Shown here piece by piece: positions 39,608 to 51,921 of a stretch of 64,000 bases of DNA. The notes under the pieces were generated by a model. It was not told the DNA's origin, made no database searches, and worked only from the letters and a program-made list of their open reading frames with translations. The stretch's first letter is position 1. Each line of letters opens with the position of its first letter. This DNA is from Desmodus rotundus. Lineage: Eukaryota > Chordata > Mammalia > Chiroptera > Phyllostomidae. Made by a program: the position numbers and the translations under genes. The stretch spans positions 125,097,896 to 125,161,895 of the forward strand of contig NC_071391.1 of the NCBI RefSeq assembly GCF_022682495.2, given 5' to 3'.

Positions 39608-40627
39608 GTACGTGGCAGTGGGCCCTGGCCGCTTCAGCCAAGGCCGTGCTGAAAAGGGAGGGAACAGATGGGCTCCCACAGAAGGGAGACCTGGGGCCCA
39701 GACAGACTCGCTGCCCCAGCACCCACTCCTGCCGCGCAGTGGCTGAGCCTCCAGTTAGCCGTCCTCAGAAATCCAAGAGCCTAGGCTGCAGGGTGTCACT
39801 CCGAGGCCCGGGTGGCCTCGAGCAGGGATGTTTTTTATCAGAGCTGGAGGGAGCCCAGAGGAGACTGGGGACAGGAAAAGGGAGAGAATTTGGCTGTCCA
39901 AGCTTTGAACACCAATGTCTCTCATCGGCACACCCCTTAGAGCCCCTCTCTTATTAGAGTTCATTACCGGAGCCACAGAACACAGCGGCCTGAGCAATGA
40001 GTGTCTCAGTTCCCTCATGGAGCCCTGGTTGAGAAAAGTGAAAAGATGCCCCTGCCTCTCCCTGCCTCTTGGTGCCCAGCACTGCCTTCTTGGTCCTGCC
40101 TTCCCTGGCTCCTTCAAACCCCCCACAAGCCCCATGTCAACCAGCTGGGCACTCACTGGGCGAAGGCCAATGGTTGGTGTATGACCTCCAGCCACCAGGG
40201 CACATTGGTCACGCTGCCCTGGGGCACGTTCCCTTGACAGAGCAGCGCTCATTGGGAGCAGCTCAGGCAGAGGGAGAGGGGGCAGAGAAACCCTCCTGAA
40301 GATGGAGGGCACCTAGCGGGGCAGCTGCCGAGGTCAGGCCTAGAGGCTGCCTGTGTACAGCTGGGCGGGCGGGCAGGCGTGGAGGGAGGCACAGGTGACA
40401 TGGACTGTTAGCATCTCGCCAGGTAGAGGAAACTGAGGAAGGGCAGCAGAGCCACTGCTCAGGCCCTGGGGCCCATACCTTCCTCTGGGACTCTGCCCTG
40501 TGGTCTTAGAGCCGCCACAGTTGCAAGTATTAGTTCAGGGAGGGCCCTCTGAAGGCCCGAGTTCAGGTGAAGGTACCGGGTGGCGTGGGGCTCCAGACCC
40601 CCTCACGGCCTCTCTTGGGCTTGGCAG
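39608..40627 (+). other. EPAS1: EPAS1 intron 12
   Basis: A 1.02-kb GC-rich intron. A GGGCGGGCGGGCAGGC run occurs near 40,363. No repeat or gene is recognised. The acceptor is GGCTTGGCAG. Confidence 0.88.
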
Positions 40628-40754
40628 GTCTGCGAAGGGCTTTGGGCCTCAAGGCCCGGACGTGCTGAGCCCAGCCGTGGTCGCCCTCTCCAACAAGCTG
40701 AAGCTGAAGCGACAACTGGAGTACGAGGAGCAAGCCTTCCAAGACATGAGTGGG
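40628..40754 (+). CDS. EPAS1: EPAS1 exon 13: first half of bipartite NLS
   Basis: This 127-base exon encodes residues 681-723: (R)SAKGFGPQGPDVLSPAVVAL, then SNKLKLKRQLEYEEQAFQDM and SG. KLKLKR (704-709) is the first basic cluster of the C-terminal bipartite nuclear localisation signal. Lys684 corresponds to human Lys685, an acetylation site. It ends on a codon boundary at donor GTGAGC. Confidence 0.97.
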
Positions 40755-41048
40755 GTGAGCCACCCCCTGACTGGGGTTGCCTTGGGTTCCCTCCTTGCCC
40801 CTTGGGGAAGGCTGGGTGGGGAATCGGGGCCAAGAGTAGGGACCCGGGCTGCAGGGAGCACTCACACACTGGGAGGCTCAGCGTGCCAGCCAGGGCAGCA
40901 GGGAGGGGTGGGGATGTGGCCTTTCAGAGAGAGGGAGTGCCTGCCTTATTCTGGGCATCGCTGCCCTGAGCCCACCCCACCCCCGGCTCAGCTTGAGGAC
41001 TTGGTTCTCTGGCCCTCTCCCCTCTACATCTGCCCCTCCCACACCCAG
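40755..41048 (+). other. EPAS1: EPAS1 intron 13, 294 bp, open in frame
   Basis: The intron is 294 bases, a multiple of three. It lies between two codon-boundary junctions and has no in-frame stop, so retention would add 98 residues (VSHPLTG... to ...CPSHTQ). These would fall between the two basic clusters of the nuclear localisation signal. Donor GTGAGC and acceptor CACACCCAG look normal, so it is probably spliced as usual. Confidence 0.9.
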
Positions 41049-41166
41049 GGGGACCCTCCAGGCAGCAGCCCTTCACATTTGATGTGGAAAAGGATGAAGA
41101 TTCTCAGGGGCTGTGGAAACTGCCCTTCGATGCCCGACAAGCAGCTGAGTGCAAACATCCCCAGTG
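41049..41166 (+). CDS. EPAS1: EPAS1 exon 14: second half of bipartite NLS
   Basis: This 118-base exon encodes residues 724-762 and one base of codon 763: GDPPGSSPSHLMWKRMKILR, then GCGNCPSMPDKQLSANIPS. WKRMK (736-740) is the second basic cluster; Lys740 corresponds to human Lys741. The segment CGNCPS is one residue longer than human GSCPL as I recall it. The donor is GTGAGC. Confidence 0.97.
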
Positions 41167-41473
41167 GTGAGCCACAGGCCTGGCCCCTCCAGGGAGGGGT
41201 GGGGGTGTTTGCCAGTGGAAGGGCTGAGGGCTCAGGGGTCCATCTTGGTTCTTCTACTCACCCGCCACCTGCCTTACCACCCCACCTTCCACACACCCAA
41301 CTTCGCCTTCCAGTCTGGCTCAAATGACAGTCAAAAATCTCTGGGCTTCAAGGCAGCGGGGCTGGCTCTAGTTCTGGTGATTCTACTGAAGGAAAGGAGG
41401 ATGCGGGGGGCTTCACAGCCTCTCCCCTCCTCCAGGTCAGCACTGCCCTCACTCTCTGACATTGATCTTTCAG
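41167..41473 (+). other. EPAS1: EPAS1 intron 14
   Basis: A 307-bp intron, acceptor TTGATCTTTCAG. No feature is recognised. The frame from exon 14 stays open for about 160 bases into it before a TGA at 41,325. Confidence 0.9.
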
Positions 41474-41647
41474 ATGAGTTCACCCAAAATCCCATGAGGG
41501 GCTCAAGTCAGCCTCTGAGACACCTGCCACCACCACAGCCCCCGTCCGCCATGAGCCCCAGGGAGAGCGCCAAGAGTACGTTCCCCCCACAATGTTGCGC
41601 ATTTCAGTACCAAGACTATGGCCTGCCGTCAGCTCACAAGGCTGCAG
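41474..41647 (+). CDS. EPAS1: EPAS1 exon 15
   Basis: This 174-base exon encodes residues 763-820 and one base of codon 821. It begins (D)EFTQNPMRGSSQPLRHLPPP and ends FQYQDYGLPSAHKAA. The region is proline/serine-rich and disordered, between the NLS and the C-terminal activation domain. Compared with recalled human there are many substitutions (LGHP to SSQP, ATQYQDYSLS to AFQYQDYGLP) but no length change. The donor is GTGGGT. Confidence 0.97.
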
Positions 41648-43570
<1,923 letters not shown>

Positions 43571-43890
43571 ACTAGCGCCCCCCACAGGGCAGGCCCCCCA
43601 CACGCCATCCCGCCAGCGCCACTCTCTGTGTCTGTTTTTGCAGCTAGGTATTTCTAACACAGCACTTTTTACAAGGTGTTCTTACCTGGCAAACTTGCCC
43701 AGGTTACCAAGTAATGGCCTTTTTCTGCAGATGCTCACTTTATTATCTATATTTTTAAAGTATACAATTGTCTGACCTGTGTTGTATTCTGTCAATGGAA
43801 ATATTCTTAAATTTTGTAAGATTTCCCTCCCCAACTTCAATTGCTTCTAATTTATATTACCCATGGGTCTCTGTCTCTCCCCCGCCCCCA

Positions 43891-43950
43891 CTCTCTCTCT
43901 CTCTTTCTCTCTCCCTCTCACACACACACACGCACACACACGCACACACA
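43891..43950 (+). repeat. CT/CA microsatellite in the 3'UTR
   Basis: CTCTCTCTCTCTCTTTCTCTCTCC then CACACACACACGCACACACACGC. A polypyrimidine tract directly followed by a CA tract, within the mature mRNA. Confidence 0.9.
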
Positions 43951-45649
43951 GTATTCATGCTAACAAGTCTGGGGACGTGTGTTCCACTGCAGGCAAAGCT
44001 TTGCTCCATTGAACTAAAAAGATGCTGTTGTTGTTGCCAAAGAGAAACAAAATAATTTTGCTTTCACGCTTGATTGGTGGCCTCGCCCTCTTGCAGTCCT
44101 TCTCCTTTCTTCCTTTAAAACTAATCACCATACTGTAAGTTTCAGTCTTTTAAGCCAACTCCTCGCTCTAATTTTCATGACTTTTGGGGAAAAGAAGAAA
44201 TGTGAAGGGCGAACTCCAGTGTATGTGGTTATCTGTGAGAGTTGCAGTGTGGCTTTCCTAAACTGTTTGGTGTTCTCCCCCCCCAACTTTGGTGGATTAT
44301 TTTTTAATTATTATTATTCAAAACCATAACTGAGTTTTTTAAAACTTTATACCTGGGTTAAGTGTTTATCATATATATGGGTACTTTGTAATATCTAAAG
44401 ACTTAGAAACGGAAATGCAATCCTGCTCACACAATCACTTTAAGATTTTTTTAAGCTGTTAATTTTCCTTTTCCTGCCGACACTGCACAATTGCTCTCTG
44501 GTGGCTTTTGCTTTGGGGGATGCCATAGCCTGACAAACAACCCAAGAAGCAGGATCATTAGGTGGGAGTGCTGCGGGCTGTCCTCCCCTCATGTTCTGTG
44601 TGCATTGTGTATGTATGTATATATTGTTATTGCTGCCGGGGGGTCTGAGGGCGCATCACGGGCTAGGGGCGTGGGGTGGGGCACATCGAAGGGAGAGGAA
44701 GCGCTTTACTTTCCCCTAGGGTTTTGTTGCTATCCCTGCAAGTGCACTGAGCTATGGGACTCTCCTGGGCTCTCACAGGGCACATTTGGGTGTTGCCAGA
44801 ACTACCATGAGATGGCTTAGGTGGGAATTCGTGAAAGTAAGCAAGGATTCAGAAATGGTGCAGTGACCCAGTCCATGTCACCCCAGCTTACCACCTGGAG
44901 GTGCATGGAGCTGGACTGAGGGAGGGTGCAGAAAGAGGGGGCAGCTGACCTGACCAGCCCCATCCCACTGCCCCCTCCTCACATTGCCCTGCAAGACCAA
45001 GGTGCAGTGCCCCTCGCTGGCAAGCAGCAGGCAGACCGTGGGGACCACCGCAGCCTCAGGGCCTCCCCCAGGTCTGCCTGTCACCTGAAGAGACTTGTAT
45101 AGGTAGGAAGCACTGGAAATGGAGTGTTCGCAGAGCACTTTAACTCACTGGGTAAGAGGGACGATACCTTCAGTTTTTAAACACCAGTCATATGGAACTT
45201 ATCTGTCATGGGTACAACAAAGAAGTTTCTAGAAACACACGCCTGAAGTGCAACAGGCCAAGAATTGGGTAAGCCTGGATGCACTCTGCCAAAACCAAAA
45301 TTTACATTTCAAAAAACTCTAAGTTATATGGGAAAAATGACCTATTCACTGTGTTGCCCAAATCACGCGTAAGCAGCACAGCTTTGTCCCCCGCTCGGCG
45401 ACAGGGCTTGAAGGGTTCCTGCCACGACAATGCTGGCGTTGATTCCTGTGTGCGCTGCCTCGGCATTGGGGGCATCTTACCCTTGCAGTTTTACTAAAAC
45501 GCTCTGAAAAATATTCCGAGCTTCAATATTAACTTTACCTGTCAATGTAACGATTTCATGTACATTATTCTTTTGTTGAATTCCTACTGACATTATTGCT
45601 ATATGGGAGCTTAACTTTATAAGGAAATGTATTTTGACACTGATATCTT

Positions 45650-45655
45650 ATTAAA
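45650..45655 (+). terminator. EPAS1: EPAS1 polyadenylation signal ATTAAA
   Basis: ATTAAA at 45,650-45,655, followed by GTATTCTGATCC and then a GT-rich stretch (GGTGGTGCTTGTTTCCTGTGG) suited to CstF binding. Cleavage would fall near 45,670. No better signal was seen upstream. Confidence 0.8.
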
Positions 45656-46277
45656 GTATTCTGATCCTACACTGCTGGTGGTGCTTGTTTCCTGTGGATT
45701 TTCTGTGGATTACATGGGCATAAAGTAAAGAGTTTATTCGCTCACCGAACACAGGCGTCGGCACCGGTCTTTCTGAGACAGCTGAGGCCAAAGGACAGGA
45801 AGATGGGTGAAGGAAGAAAGATTAATATTAATACCTGGCACCCGCCTACGACTGGAAAGCCACGTTACATCGTCCCTCTTTCTATCTGCCACAGGGCCCT
45901 TGTCGTGCCCAGCAGGGGGGTGGGGGGCGGCCCAAGGGAAAAGTCATGGCTCCTGCTTTCAGAAAGTCACATGAGCCAGTCTGAGAGCCGTCTGGACCTG
46001 TGTGTGACACCCTGCACTTTGTGATGACGGGAAAGCCAGGGCTCGGCAGGCAGAAAGGACTTCAGCTTGGAGGTGGCAGGGCTCAGGGGGGAACTTCCCA
46101 GGTAGGATGTGAGTGGGAAGGGCAAGGAAAAAAGAAAAGAAACCTCAGCCAGGAAGAGCACTGTGAAAGCCCCAAATTGGATGTGGACATGATGGGTTCC
46201 CTCATTCAAATGTTACCTTTCCAAGTCATGACCTGCTCATGACCAGGCAGCTATCTCCATGCTGCGATCAGTGGGGC

Positions 46278-46298
46278 GGGGGGGGGGGGGGGGGGGGG
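46278..46298 (+). repeat. 21-base G run
   Basis: GGGGC followed by 21 consecutive G, then A and five more G. A strong G-quadruplex candidate and a likely assembly or sequencing weak spot. Confidence 0.9.
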
Positions 46299-46379
46299 AG
46301 GGGGTCTACACTCATCCGACCTAGAACCAGCCATTCCAGAACCCTGCACTTCGTTCGCCTAATAATTCGGTCTACACGG

Positions 46380-46530
46380 TGTGGTCCCCCCACCTTATTA
46401 GCTCTCTTGACCCTCAAGCTGAGCAATCCTGGGAGCACCCAGTTCACAGAAGAAACAGCCAAATTAAGGGACTTCCACAAGTCACACACTACGAATGGAA
46501 GGGATGAAACAGAAGCCCAGTCTTAGCCGT
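46380..46530 (-). mobile_element. MIR fragment, minus orientation
   Basis: CACAGAAGAAACAGCCAAATTAAGGGACTTCCACAAGTCACACACTACGAATGG is the complement of the MIR core and central segment. The copy is diverged. Confidence 0.55.
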
Positions 46531-46643
46531 GCTTCTCTCCTCACACCACCTTTGCTGGCTGGTATGGGGGGAGGGGGTGGTATATCTTAAGCTAGAACTC
46601 TGTTTTCATTGCCAAATAGAATGTTCCTCCTGTCTTTATTACT

Positions 46644-47090
46644 TTACACCTCCTTCTGGTCCTTTTGCTTCTCATCTCTTTTCCCAAACTTGGTGCCTGG
46701 ACCTTCAGCCTGGATTTTCTGGGCCCTGCCCGGCTCCCACTCACCTTTGCCTGCTTTCTCGGACTTCCTGAAAACCTCGTCTGGCTTTTTTTTTCTGAAG
46801 CTCTTCTGTGAGTGACATCTCAATGGGGCCTTCACCAGCAGAGTTGCCACTGAGTGTTGGTGAGTTCAGGACTCCAACATGGATGAGCCCATCCTGGGAC
46901 CCAACAACTTTAGCGGGTGTGGGTCTACAAGCATCCTTGGCAAGGCCATTGGCCTTAACCCCCTGCAGACGGTGATTATGTCCTCCAGCCCCTGGGGGTG
47001 GAGGCAGCTCCAAGCTCCTTGCTTCCAAGTCAGCAAGGCGAGTGGGGTTGGGGGCGGAGGGAGTGCATCAAGGCCACTGTCCCCAATGGA
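46644..47090 (-). pseudogene. Unidentified coding-like block, minus strand
   Basis: Two minus-strand frames with protein-like composition abut at an A9 homopolymer (about 46,787-46,795). The upstream frame contains LAKDACRPTPAKVVGSQDGL and ends SLTEELQKKK. The downstream frame, reached by a one-base shift, reads PDEVFRKSEKAGKGEWEPGR and stops at 46,644. An AATAAA on the same strand follows three bases after the stop. I do not recognise the protein. No poly(A) tail or flanking duplication was found. It could be a decayed processed copy or chance. Confidence 0.25.
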
Positions 47091-48165
47091 TTGCAGAAGC
47101 TTGATCTCTAAAGCACTCAAGCTCAAGACAAGCTCTCCCTGCTTCCTCCGTGGTTTGTCTAGAGTAATCCAGTGAAGACAGACCTAGGCACTCTCATCTC
47201 ATATTTTACTTTTCAGAATGCAGGTGGCTTAGGAGTAGGTATGTGCCAACACGGCCAGGTGAGCAGGGACAGAGGTAGGGCCCCTGTGTAGAATTAACAA
47301 TCATTCAGCCATGGGGGGCTCCTCCTGACTCTAGATAGGTTCTCCCCTGGGCAGGCAAGGCCCAGCAAGGTGAGACACCTTCCCAGCTCTTGCCTTGGTT
47401 GGCAGCTGCTGGTGGGAGGTGTCTCCAGGAGGGGGACTCAGACTCAGACCTGAGGAAGGAAGCAGCCACACCTGGTGGAGAAGGGCCAGCCCTGGCTCTG
47501 TCTGATCCACACAGGGCAAAATTTATCCTCTCCTGAAGCATGGTCATGTAATGTGCATTCAAATTGGGGGTGGGGGCTTGAACTGTGGGTTTTACTGGAG
47601 TTAGAATGGAGGCCCACTGCCTTCACAACGTGCAAGATTCAACGGTCCACAGCCTGCTCTCCTCAGCCCTTGCCCATCCTCTGCTTTCTGCGAAAAAGAA
47701 CTTGTATCAGGAGGTCTGTCTGTGTAAGAGTGACCAGGTTAACTTGGCCCTTCCATTCTTGAGGCAGGGGTGGCGCCAGTAAGACGAGACTGGATGTATT
47801 CTCCCAGACTGACTCAGAATGCTACAAAGGAGTAGGCACATACCTACCTCTAATTTCTCAACCAGTATACAGGCATCCCCACACACACAGTTCTCACCCC
47901 CCGCCCCACCGCTACCGGCACCACCATGGCCTTGCAGGTCTCCAGCCTCTTCCTTGTTCTTTCCTGGGGGCACTTTCAGTTCTTCCAAAGCAATCATGAC
48001 CACAGCACAACCCACATTGCTTCAAAATGTTCCTCTGAACTCAGTGTCCCCTAGGGGAACTGTTTGGCCTCTCTGTAACCTTGGTAAAGTCTAAATCAGT
48101 CCCTTCACTTTTAGATTGAACCTCTCTTGGCTTCCCAGGACCCTGGAGAATAGAGCTTTGAAGTG

Positions 48166-48290
48166 CAGTTGCCCCTTGAACAAGGCAAGGGTTAGGGGCA
48201 CTGACCACCAACACAGTTGAGAATCCACATAGAACTGAAGTCAGGCCTTTGCATATGCAGGTTCCCAGCCCTGGATCAAAAACACATACT
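48166..48290. mobile_element. Tigger/MER2-type DNA transposon fragment
   Basis: It begins CAGTTGCCCCTTGAACAAGGC, then GGGTTAGGGGCACTGACCACC, and reads on to GAGAATCCACATAGAACTGAAG. This matches the left end of the TcMar-Tigger family whose terminal repeat is CAGTTGACCCTTGAACAAC. The right end is lost. Confidence 0.75.
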
Positions 48291-48559
48291 CCCCCAAACA
48301 CGTGCGTGCACACACACACTTCTGATGAAGTCATGCTCTCCCTCTCCGAGAGCTCACCAGCTAGTGGAGGAAACAAAACCAACCCTGGATAACTCAGAGC
48401 CCTCAAGGTGGAGGCCCATGGTCCCCATTTTCCCAGGCAGTTCCAGTCTCAGATTTGTGCCTCAATGTCCCCGAGTATGCACTTTACTTGGGCCAAGGAC
48501 CCCCTCTTTGTTCAGAAAGCAAGAAACTTATGTTTGCAGCCCTGCATTGCTTTAGGGTG

Positions 48560-48800
48560 GACTCTGGATCCTATGGGAGTTCAGAGGAGGCCAGAAGATA
48601 TCGGCCTGGGCCTTAGGAGTAGAGAAATCCCCCACCAGAGCTGGGAGGGAAGAGGACTGGAGAGGTGGAGTGGGGGAAGGTGGGGGAAAGATCATTCCAG
48701 GAGAAGTGGACAAGGGGGACAAAGGCATGAGGCCAGACTAAGAAGCACATGCAGGAGAGCCCAGAGAGCAAGCAGGACAGGGAGCTGGGATGGAAGAAGA
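48560..48800. mobile_element. Ancient repeat, family not named
   Basis: AAGATCATTCCAGGAGAAGTGGACAAGGGGGACAAAGGCATGAGGCC and the surrounding purine-rich text recall the same old mammalian repeat as 17,385-17,645. Assignment is tentative. Confidence 0.4.
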
Positions 48801-48837
48801 AGGCAGAAGGGCAGCCTGGGCATTCCCAGCACAGGCC

Positions 48838-48995
48838 TGGAGTCAGACAGACCTGGGTTCAAATCCTGGCTCTGCAGCTTCTAGTTGTGTAACACTGGGG
48901 AAGCCCCTTAATGTCTGCAAGCCTGTGTCTGCATTCATGTGAAGAGAGCATAGTAATAGTCCCTACTTCAGAGGGTCAAGACTGAAGATCTCAAT
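48838..48995 (+). mobile_element. MIR SINE, plus orientation
   Basis: CTGGAGTCAGACAGACCTGGGTTCAAATCCTGGCTCTGCAGCTTCTAGTTGTGTAAC is the MIR tRNA-like head with its B box, followed by a diverged core. One of the best-preserved MIR heads in the window. Confidence 0.8.
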
Positions 48996-49020
48996 CTGTG
49001 CATCAGCAGTAGACAAGTTG

Positions 49021-49232
49021 GCCCTGACTGGTGTGACTCAGTGGGTTGGATGTCATCCTGCAAAGCGAAAGGTCACTGGTTTGATTCCTGGTTGGGGCAC
49101 ATGCCTGGGTCACAGGTTCAGTCCCTGGTTGGGGCACATATGAGAAGCAACTGATTGATGTCTCTCTCACATGGATGTTTCTCTCCCTCTCTCTCTTCCT
49201 CCCCTTCTCTCTAAATAAATTTTTTTAAAAAC
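49021..49232 (+). mobile_element. VES SINE, with target-site duplication
   Basis: It starts GCCCTGACTGGTGTGACTCAGTGG. It carries a duplicated GGTTGGGGCACAT segment, a CT-rich body and a tail CTAAATAAATTTTTTTAAAAA. It is flanked by AGTAGACAAGTTG (49,008-49,020) and AGTAAGTAAGTTG (49,233-49,245). Confidence 0.92.
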
Positions 49233-49614
49233 AGTAAGTAAGTTGTACTTAACTCCATGAGATTGGATGAAATAGACCTCTGAGATAAGGGCATAGACAA
49301 AGGGTAGGGTCCTAAACTGGAGCCCTGGGCCATGTACGCGCTGCTACAAGTCACAAGAGGAGCCAAATAAGGAGAAAAAATTGTCACTGGGGTTGGGCAA
49401 CTTGGAGATTATCACTGACTGTGACCCGAGCAGTTGCAGTGGGGAGCTGAGGATGGTAGCTTGACGGGAGTGGATTGAGGAATGAGCTGGCTGGGGCGGG
49501 GGAGAGAGAGACCACTGCCACACACAACTCTTTCAAGAGATTTCCCTGGGAAGGGAAGCGGGGAAGTGGAGTGTAGCTGAAAAAAGGGATAAGGGAAGTG
49601 TTGTTTCTTTTAAA

Positions 49615-50005
49615 CATGGATGAGTTTTTATCTTAGAGTGATTTCAGATTTACAGGAGAGTTTTCAAGAATAGTACAGAGAGTTCCTACACCCAGTTCTC
49701 TCTGTTGCTACCATTACTGTGATAAATAGCAGTGGTTTCGAGGAGAGAGGGCTGGGGGGAGGTAGGTAGAGGGGAGTAGAAGTACAAATTTCCAGTTATA
49801 AAATCAGTAAGTCACAGGGATATAATGTACAGCCTAGGGAATATAGTCAATGATATCGTAAAAACTTTGTACTGTGACAGATAGTTACCGGAATTATTAT
49901 GAGCATTTAGTTGGGTATATAAGTGTTGGATAACTATCTTTTGTGCCTGAAGCTAATATAATACTGTGTATTAACTATATTTTAATTTTTTTTAAAAAAA
50001 AGCAA
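49615..50005 (+). mobile_element. L1 3' end, plus orientation
   Basis: TTTCAGATTTACAGGAGAGTTTTCAAGAATAGTACAGAGAGTTCC, then CAAATTTCCAGTTATAAAATCAGTAAGTCACAGGGATATAATGTACAGCC, then GTGCCTGAAGCTAATATAATACTGTGTATTAACTATATTTTAA and an A-rich tail. Old L1 3'UTR with internal losses. Confidence 0.75.
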
Positions 50006-51732
50006 ATTCCGAGATTTCAAAGGTATCTGAAATAACATGGAGGTGAAGGTCTGAGGAGGTAGGGGACAGAGGACAGTGTCAGGGTTGGAAGGTGGTGGTA
50101 CAATGACACCAAGCACAGTGATGGAGGAGAGATGTGAGCTGGGAACTGAAATCACTGAAGGAAGAGCGACCAGAGGCCGAGGTTGATAGCTACGAGGAGA
50201 AACAAGAAGTTCGATGGCATGAGTGGGAGGAAAAATGGAGAAGTGGTTTGGAAGTGCTACTGAGAAGCTAGGAGGATCCCCTGCATTTCCGGCCCTGCCT
50301 GGCACCTGCCTGTAGGAGAGAGAAACCGGCCTCTCCCTGAGGTCAGCAGGGAGCAGGGGCCCTCAGCGAGTGGGGCTCCAGTTTAAAGGGACAGGAAGGC
50401 ACATTCAGAAAAGAGGGGAGGATCTCGGAGGTGGCTGATGTCAGAGCTCCGGAGAATGCAGTGGATGGATCTGGAAGGTGGGGAGGGGGGAGATGGGAGA
50501 GAATGAATTGTCCAGGGACGAGGACCAGGTGTTGACAGATGACCTTGGAAGCCTTGGTCTGCCACTGGTGACGGATGTAAAGAGAATGGAAGAGATGGAG
50601 TATCCTCTCGAGGATCGCTTTGAGGTTCAAGCCGGAGAGCTGGAGCCATGGCAGAGAGGTACAACAGCTCCTCTGCCATGTCTGTGGAACTTGCTAGGCC
50701 CCCTTATATCTTACATCACCTGGGGACCCTCATACAAGTGCACTCATTGAATGTAAGGTGGATTGTTGCTTTCTAAGGTAGGTGTGGCAAGGAGGAAGCT
50801 CGCCCTCTCCACCTGCCAGAATCTTGGTTTCAGCCCCTGTGGGTGGGCCCAGCATTTGCAAGAATGAAAGAAGACAGCTACAGTTGGAGGACCCACTGGC
50901 CCGAAACAAAGGGATGTCTTCCCATCCCCATTAGCCTGGTTGAGGCAAGGGCAGCTGAGCATGAACACTGACATCATTTTGGGGGCCTTGCTTAAGGCAA
51001 TGGCAGGGCTCCAGCTAAAGATTCAAATCCAGATAAGACAGATGACTCAGGCTGGCCCAGAGGGATGTGGGAATCCCAGGGTGTGTGTCTGCTCCTGCTG
51101 CTTCTTAAATGTGGAGAGGCAGCTGTGCTGACCAGGGTGGTCCTCCCATGAGGGTCGGTTATGCCCACCGCACCACATATCAACAACCTGAAGTTTAAGC
51201 AGCAACTTGGAGCCTTACTGAGCTGTGGGACCTGATAGTTCCATAATACCATGGGCTAGGCAGCAACCCCAGCACATTATGTCCTTCTCTGGACACCGTA
51301 CTTTCACAGACATACAGATGAACAGAAACTTGTTCAACGAAGGTGACTAAAATGGTGATGGGACATGCAATCATGTCACAACAAGAAGTTGAGACAGTTT
51401 GTCCAGGAAGAAATAAGATTAGAGGAACTCAAAAGCCCACCTTCCAATATCTACAAAAGCATAGTGTGCAGAGTTTTTCTGGGCAGCCCCACAGGATAGA
51501 CTTGGGTCTGCAGCTCAGAAAAACAGAGTTCTGTTCCATGCACATCTGCTCAAGAGTGAACCTCACTCCTCCCCAATGTGCCACTGTTTGCGTGCTCAGC
51601 TTATCAGGGAAAAGAGAGCTTTCCTCTAATCACCAAAGAAAGCTATTTAGAGAATGCTACCTGGCAAAGATAAAGAAAAGCTATCATTTCAAAACTTCGT
51701 TCAGATCTTTGTGTTGGTAAAACCTGGCCCAC

Positions 51733-51921
51733 CCTGGCTGGTGTGGTTCAGTGGGTGGAGCACCAGCCTGCCAAAGGAAAGGCCTCCAGTTTGACTTCCA
51801 GGCAGTGCACACGCCTGGGTTGTGGGCCAGGCCCCCAGCTGGGGTCTTGCAAGAGTCGACTGATCAGTGTCACCCTCCATTTCCCTCTCTCTAAAAATAA
51901 ATAATAAAGATTAGCATTAAA
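51733..51921 (+). mobile_element. VES SINE, with target-site duplication
   Basis: It starts CCCTGGCTGGTGTGGTTCAGTGGG, has a short CT body (CCATTTCCCTCTCTCT) and ends in AAAAATAAATAATAAAGATTAGCATT. It is flanked by AAAACCTGGCCCAC (51,719-51,732) and AAAACCCTGTCCAC (51,922-51,935). Confidence 0.92.

Larger units (their letters stand above)
43571..45672 (+). other. EPAS1: EPAS1 3' untranslated region
   Basis: About 2.1 kb from the stop codon to the predicted cleavage site. The last 170 bases (from about 45,505: CTGTCAATGTAACGATTTCATG, then GGGAGCTTAACTTTATAAGG and AATGTATTTTGACACTG) agree with the end of the human EPAS1 mRNA as I remember it. A CT/CA microsatellite lies at 43,891-43,950. No protein-coding frame of note is present. 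Confidence 0.85.
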
